NCBI GenBank assembly: GCA_002372175.1 | Contig: DFIS01000055.1 | Span: forward strand, 77,268-141,267 | DNA from: Solobacterium sp. UBA3691 | Lineage (GTDB): Bacteria; Bacillota_I; Bacilli_A; Erysipelotrichales; Erysipelotrichaceae | DNA: 64,000 nucleotides | Reading direction: 5' to 3' | Shown here: in pieces, positions 60,422-64,000 of the stretch | Position numbering within the stretch: position 1 is the first letter of the stretch | How the letters are laid out: every line of letters starts with the position of its first letter | Made by a program: the position numbers and the translations under genes | The notes under the pieces: generated by a model | Databases searched by the model: none | The model's input: the letters and a program-made list of their open reading frames with translations, nothing else | Told to the model about the DNA's origin: nothing

Positions 60422-61837
60422 TTATTTCTGCAGAGTCAGATCACCCAGACAGATACGCGGATGATAGATGTACAGGCCTAACCATGTGTCAGGTTCACTC
60501 CACATCCCTCTGACCAGGATCTTCAGCTGTCGGACGCCGGTCACATCCACACTGAAGTCATAAGACTCATATGTATTCTCTGTCAGTACAGGTGCTTCAT
60601 ACAGCAGTATGCCGTCTCCGTAGATCTCTGCTCTGGTGTTCTTTTCCCAGTGTTCCGTATATGCCAGGGAAGAGTACGGACGGAATACCGTGCCGTTCAG
60701 TGTACTGTACTCTCCGTTCAGGTAATACATGATCTCTGCTTCTTTATCTTCCTTGGCATATTGCGTGATCGAACTGCCGCCCTTCGGACAGATCACACCT
60801 GTCTGCTCAAACTGTCTTCCCGTCACATCTCTTGCGTCATCCGATGTCCTTGTGCCCTGGTCGATATATTTGGCCTTGGATGTGTACCCGAGATCCTGCA
60901 GTTTCACCGGCTTGTAGTTGCTGTAGTTATCGATCATCTCCTGCAGCTGTGCATATACTGCCGGATCTTCTTTCACTTGATTCATCGCTTCTCTGATACT
61001 GTCGGAAGCTCCCTTATAGTCTTTACCCTTCGCAAAGATCTCTTCTGCTGTATCCTGTACTTCTTCTACATATGCCGATACAGCCGAGGCATATCCCTTT
61101 GTCATCTGTGTGCTGACTGATACATATGCATTCTGTTCTGCCTCTGCGTAGATTCTGATGACCTTGGCAATGTCATTCTCCTTCAGTGCCTGATCCAGCA
61201 GTGTCTCATACTTGCCTGTCGAGATCTCTTCCATGAGTCTGATCAGATCCGAGTTTTCACCGATCTGACGCATGCCTGCTTCGAGAAGTTCGATCGCCTG
61301 ATCATACTTGCCTTCTCCGGCGAGATTTTCGGCTTCATTTCCGATATCTTCCGTATAGGCTTCCAGCAGCTGGTTTGCCTTGTTTACCGAACTCTCGTAG
61401 TGTTCTGTATCCGCCTGACTGACTTTGCGGTAGGCATTGACAGCTTCCGGGATATTGCCGGCTTCTTCCTGTCTCTTACCGTCTTCATAGCTTTCCTTGG
61501 AGCCTGTGATCTCCTTGCCTAGACGTTCGATCTCCGGAAGATCACTGACGGTCTGCAGTGTCTCGTTGACCTTTTCTACCGTTGTATATGCATTCGTGAA
61601 GCTCTCTTCACTGATCTTACCGGACGCATAGGCATCCAGCTGATCCTGAATGTAGCTGTCCAGGAACTCTGCACTGCTGTTCTCGGCAGCACTGTTTCCT
61701 TCCAGCTTCTCTTCGTAAATATCAATTGCCTTGAGGTAGTTGCCTCTTTTGACTTCGTTCTCAAACGCATCATTACTGCCGCATCCTGCAAGTATTGTCA
61801 GTGTGATCATTGCGGCTGCCTTGTACATGTTTTTCAT
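60422..61837 (-). CDS. Lipoprotein with helical repeats and NPCBM-like domain
   Basis: A 471-residue lipoprotein: signal ITLTILAGC with lipobox, then about 300 residues of TPR-like helical repeats (GNYLKAIDIYEEKLEGN, AGNIPEAVNAYRKVSQADT, GKYDQAIELLEAGMRQIGEN). From about residue 325 a beta-rich domain follows (YLNGEYSTLNGTVFRPYSSL, AEIYGDGILLYEAP, VDVTGVRQLKILVRG), resembling the NPCBM/NEW2 carbohydrate-binding module. Likely a surface sugar or wall binder. GAGGG precedes ATG 61837; ECF-type promoter E lies 70 nt upstream and probably also serves the downstream SH3 lipoprotein. Confidence 0.85.
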   Translation of the reverse strand: MKNMYKAAAMITLTILAGCGSNDAFENEVKRGNYLKAIDIYEEKLEGNSAAENSSAEFLDSYIQDQLDAYASGKISEESFTNAYTTVEKVNETLQTVSDLPEIERLGKEITGSKESYEDGKRQEEAGNIPEAVNAYRKVSQADTEHYESSVNKANQLLEAYTEDIGNEAENLAGEGKYDQAIELLEAGMRQIGENSDLIRLMEEISTGKYETLLDQALKENDIAKVIRIYAEAEQNAYVSVSTQMTKGYASAVSAYVEEVQDTAEEIFAKGKDYKGASDSIREAMNQVKEDPAVYAQLQEMIDNYSNYKPVKLQDLGYTSKAKYIDQGTRTSDDARDVTGRQFEQTGVICPKGGSSITQYAKEDKEAEIMYYLNGEYSTLNGTVFRPYSSLAYTEHWEKNTRAEIYGDGILLYEAPVLTENTYESYDFSVDVTGVRQLKILVRGMWSEPDTWLGLYIYHPRICLGDLTLQK

Positions 61838-61880
61838 ATTCTGTTCCCTCGGAGGTTTTTCCCTCCCCTTTCACCGGTAA

Positions 61881-61907
61881 TACTCCCGGAGGACAGGAAA
61901 GGTTACA
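61881..61907 (-). promoter_or_regulatory. ECF-type promoter E
   Basis: On the minus strand TGTAAC (61907-61902, continuing CTTT), 17-bp spacer, AGTA (61884-61881, continuing TTACC), then GGTGAAAGGGG. The leader hairpin is GGAGG-GAAAAA-CCTCC, with different bases from the other sites but the same position. Confidence 0.9.
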
Positions 61908-61944
61908 CAGATATGAAATTTTCTTTATATTTCTTTCTCTTCGC

Positions 61945-61950
61945 TATAAT
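61945..61950 (+). promoter_or_regulatory. -10 box directly before DUF3810 gene
   Basis: TATAAT ends 6 nt before ATG 61957, so transcription would begin at or next to the start codon. There is no Shine-Dalgarno sequence. The -35 side is T-rich and not convincing. Confidence 0.45.
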
Positions 61951-61956
61951 AGTGCT

Positions 61957-63045
61957 ATGAAACACCATATCGGAAGGATCGTCTTTGCCTGTATCCTGTT
62001 AGCACTCGGTATATCCGAGATGTTTGTCATGCACAGATATCCGGCATACTTCTTCCCCTGGTACAGGGTCTTTTCCCGGAAGTACATGTCTCTCCTGGCA
62101 TGGCTTACATCCTTTACACAGTACTCGGTATGGGATGTCGGTGCGCTGTGTCTTGTGGTCCTGCTTGTTATCTGTATCATTTACTGCATACGTAAGAAGA
62201 AGGGCTTCCTGCGTCTTTTCAGCAATACTCTCCTGGTCGTATCCCTGCTGGCTTTCTCTGCTTTGCAGGGATGGCTTGGCAATCACTACGCACCAAAGCT
62301 GGCAGAGGAACTCTCCCTTGAAGTCACCGAATACTCCGTGGATGAACTGTATGAAACAACGGATTACTACTACCGCAAAGCTGCTGAGTATGCCCCGCTG
62401 ATCGAAAGAGATGCGGATGGTCATGCCCGGGTACAGGATCTGCGGGAGCTTGCGGTATTGGCCGGAAGATCATATCTTTCCTTAGCAGAGGACTATCCCG
62501 TATTTGCCGGTTCTTCCGTGCCGGTAAAGAGATTCACCCTGATTGGCGAATATCTTCTCTATAACGGTATCATCGGTATGTTCATGCCTGTTACGGGAGA
62601 ATCCTCCGTGCCTGCCAATGTACCGCCGATCCCGATGGCTTATACGATGTGTCATGAGGCTGCCCACCGCTTAGGTATCGCCAGTGAGCAGGAAGCCAAC
62701 TTCTGTGCCTTTCTTGCCTGTATCTATCACACAGATGCACGTTTCCTGTACAGCGGGTATTACTCCGCCTTCGGATATTGTTTCTCTTCCCTGTATCAGG
62801 CCGATCCCGAAAGAGCTGCCGAACTGTATCACAAGTATGATGAAGAAATTGGGTATCTGCTTATACAGCAGGACCGCCGGGATACCAACGAAGCATACAA
62901 AAAATATGAATCTCCGCTGAAGGAGATCAGTGATAATATCAACGATACCTACCTGAAGACCTTCTCCCAGGAAAGCGGCATACGCTCCTACGGCGAGGTG
63001 ACAGACTACCTGATCGCCTGGTATATCAGCATCAGAGAAAACTGA
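61957..63045 (+). CDS. DUF3810-type membrane protein with HExxH-like motif
   Basis: A 362-residue protein. Three N-terminal hydrophobic segments (IVFACILLALGISEMFV, VGALCLVVLLVICIIYCI, NTLLVVSLLAFSALQGWLG) precede an outer or cytoplasmic domain with MCHEAAHRLGIASEQEANF, i.e. H-E-x-x-H followed by an E-A-N-F stretch. This matches DUF3810 proteins, which look like zinc metallopeptidases. ATG 61957 is preferred; the longer open frame crosses ECF promoter E on the other strand. It is divergent from the NPCBM lipoprotein. Confidence 0.82.
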   Translation: MKHHIGRIVFACILLALGISEMFVMHRYPAYFFPWYRVFSRKYMSLLAWLTSFTQYSVWDVGALCLVVLLVICIIYCIRKKKGFLRLFSNTLLVVSLLAFSALQGWLGNHYAPKLAEELSLEVTEYSVDELYETTDYYYRKAAEYAPLIERDADGHARVQDLRELAVLAGRSYLSLAEDYPVFAGSSVPVKRFTLIGEYLLYNGIIGMFMPVTGESSVPANVPPIPMAYTMCHEAAHRLGIASEQEANFCAFLACIYHTDARFLYSGYYSAFGYCFSSLYQADPERAAELYHKYDEEIGYLLIQQDRRDTNEAYKKYESPLKEISDNINDTYLKTFSQESGIRSYGEVTDYLIAWYISIREN

Positions 63046-63180
63046 CAGTATGATGATTTGTGAAGAAACTGCACTTTCGCACCATGTGTATGGATTCTTA
63101 TAGTAGAGATATTCTCCGCTGTAAATGCGGGGCTGTTATGATTTATGTGGATTCCTATAATCCGCTTGACGGGAGGTCTA

Positions 63181-63369
63181 ATGACAGACAATACAGACAA
63201 GAATGTATTAATGAAATGCGAGAACTGCGGCTACGAAGAGTTGGTCCCCCTCTCAGATCTTGAGATCCTCAGAGAACTTCCTCCGTTCTCTGATGAAGAC
63301 CATCTTCTCTGCCCTTTATGCCTTCACGATATGTACCGCAAAGATTCCCCTCGTTTCTCAAACAAATAA
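63181..63369 (+). CDS. Small zinc-ribbon protein
   Basis: A 62-residue protein; ATG 63181 has GGGAGGT 4 nt upstream. MKCENCGYEEL and HLLCPLCLHDMY provide two C-x-x-C pairs about 31 residues apart, a typical zinc ribbon. The rest is acidic. An unusual upstream region carries two similar copies of TGGATTC(T/C)TATA(A/G)T at 63091-63104 and 63148-63161, both ending in a -10-like box. Function unknown. Confidence 0.75.
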   Translation: MTDNTDKNVLMKCENCGYEELVPLSDLEILRELPPFSDEDHLLCPLCLHDMYRKDSPRFSNK

Positions 63370-63498
63370 TTTCAGTTCTTCCCCTTCTTTGATCATGTTT
63401 TTCTTGTGCATATATTACACTTGTGATCTCTTGGCACATTTTCACTTACATACCTGACGCATTCAAAATCTTATAAGATAAAAAACAGGATCCTGATA

Positions 63499-64000
63499 TG
63501 ATCCCACCAAAGTAGACAACGCAAATATGTAACGCGTTGCCCACGGAGGTGGGATTTTAACATGGGAAGAAAAGCGAAATACAGTTACGAACAGAAAGTT
63601 CAGGCATGTGAGGATTACCTGAGCGGCAGAAAGAGTGTTTCAGAGATCGCACAAGAATTATCAATGACAAAATACGGAAGCGATATAATTCGTGAATGGG
63701 CGCATCAGTACAAAAAACTTGGGCAAGAGATATTCCTGCCGAAGAAGCACAATGCAAAGTATTGTAAAGAGTTTAAGATGCAGGTCGTTCAGGAATATCT
63801 GAATGGTGAAGGGACATATGAAGACCTGGCTAACAGATATTGTATTCCGCAACGTAATAATATTCGTGATTGGGTAATCAAGTATACTGAAGGAGAAGAG
63901 ATCAAAGACTATGATCCGCAACCGGAGGTGTATATGACCAGTCCCAGAAAAACAACATACGAAGAACGTCTTGAAATCGTTAAGCACTGCATCGAACATG
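63499..64000 (+). mobile_element. IS3-family insertion sequence, left part
   Basis: The element probably begins near 63499 with TGATCCCACCAAAGTAGAC, a TG-starting terminal repeat of IS3-type. The first transposase gene follows and runs past the window end. The right end, second ORF and target duplication are outside, so exact limits and activity cannot be judged. Confidence 0.65.
63562..64000 (+). CDS. IS3-type transposase OrfA (cut by window end)
   Basis: ATG 63562 with GGAGGTGGG upstream; 146 codons are visible. Three related helix-turn-helix units follow each other: YEQKVQACEDYLSGRKSVSE with IAQELSM; KEFKMQVVQEYLNGEGTYED with LANRYCIP; and YEERLEIVKHCIEH at the end. This is the repeated HTH layout of OrfA proteins of the IS150/IS3 group, which bind the terminal repeats. 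The catalytic DDE protein would follow outside the window, usually by frameshift. Confidence 0.85.
   Translation, partial: MGRKAKYSYEQKVQACEDYLSGRKSVSEIAQELSMTKYGSDIIREWAHQYKKLGQEIFLPKKHNAKYCKEFKMQVVQEYLNGEGTYEDLANRYCIPQRNNIRDWVIKYTEGEEIKDYDPQPEVYMTSPRKTTYEERLEIVKHCIEH

Overview
The window looks like a chromosomal segment of a low-to-mid GC Bacillota. Supporting signs are the strong GGAGG-type ribosome binding sites, dense operons with ATGA overlaps, lipobox lipoproteins, a CcpA-type cre site and comFA/YwaF-like genes. An Erysipelotrichia-like gut or oral commensal is my guess; no rRNA or marker gene proves it. No tRNA, rRNA or CRISPR array was recognised.

Layout. 0-4.3 kb: end of a GNAT-like gene, a zinc-ribbon protein, a large protein with a TerD-like domain, a lipoprotein and a low-molecular-weight tyrosine phosphatase. 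4.4-9.5 kb: an AT-richer mobile island bounded by GGTGTAA repeats. It holds an integrase remnant, a TOTE-type primase/helicase/PLD protein and an AlbA_2/HATPase regulator whose promoter carries three direct repeats exactly 21 bp apart. 9.9-17.1 kb: a redox cluster (three flavodoxins, two aldo/keto reductases, acetyltransferases, hydrolase) with a divergent LysR gene. 17.2-19.7 kb: YwaF-like membrane protein, HAD phosphatase, then a deletion scar joining a truncated lipase to a truncated comFA. 19.9-27.8 kb: a complete-looking molybdate uptake and molybdenum cofactor operon (modABC, moeA, a MoeA-like protein, moaA, mobB-moaC fusion, mogA-moaE-like fusion) behind a probable Moco riboswitch with an attenuator. 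27.8-29.3 kb: phage-derived and decayed fragments. 29.3-36.4 kb: rRNA methyltransferase, aminotransferase and assorted hydrolases. 36.4-42.9 kb: an operon with a ceramidase-like hydrolase, ROK kinase, PHP and MBL enzymes and two tandem alpha/beta hydrolases, behind a perfect cre palindrome. 42.9-47.0 kb and 63.5-64 kb: more gene remnants and an IS3-family element running off the end.

The most notable region is 43.7-61.9 kb. An ECF sigma factor and a membrane anti-sigma factor are co-transcribed with a 1,963-residue lipoprotein made of a clostripain-type protease, BspA-like leucine-rich repeats and about 17 Ltp-type repeats. Five other promoters in this stretch share TGTAACCTTT, exactly 17 bp between TGTAAC and an NGTA box, a conserved start region and a small leader hairpin. 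They drive two paralogous membrane proteins, a secreted basic protein and two lipoproteins. I infer one locus-wide cell-envelope regulon that appears undescribed.

The region also carries at least four scars where only gene ends survive (integrase, lipase/comFA, antiporter/Fis regulator, permease), indicating ongoing deletion.
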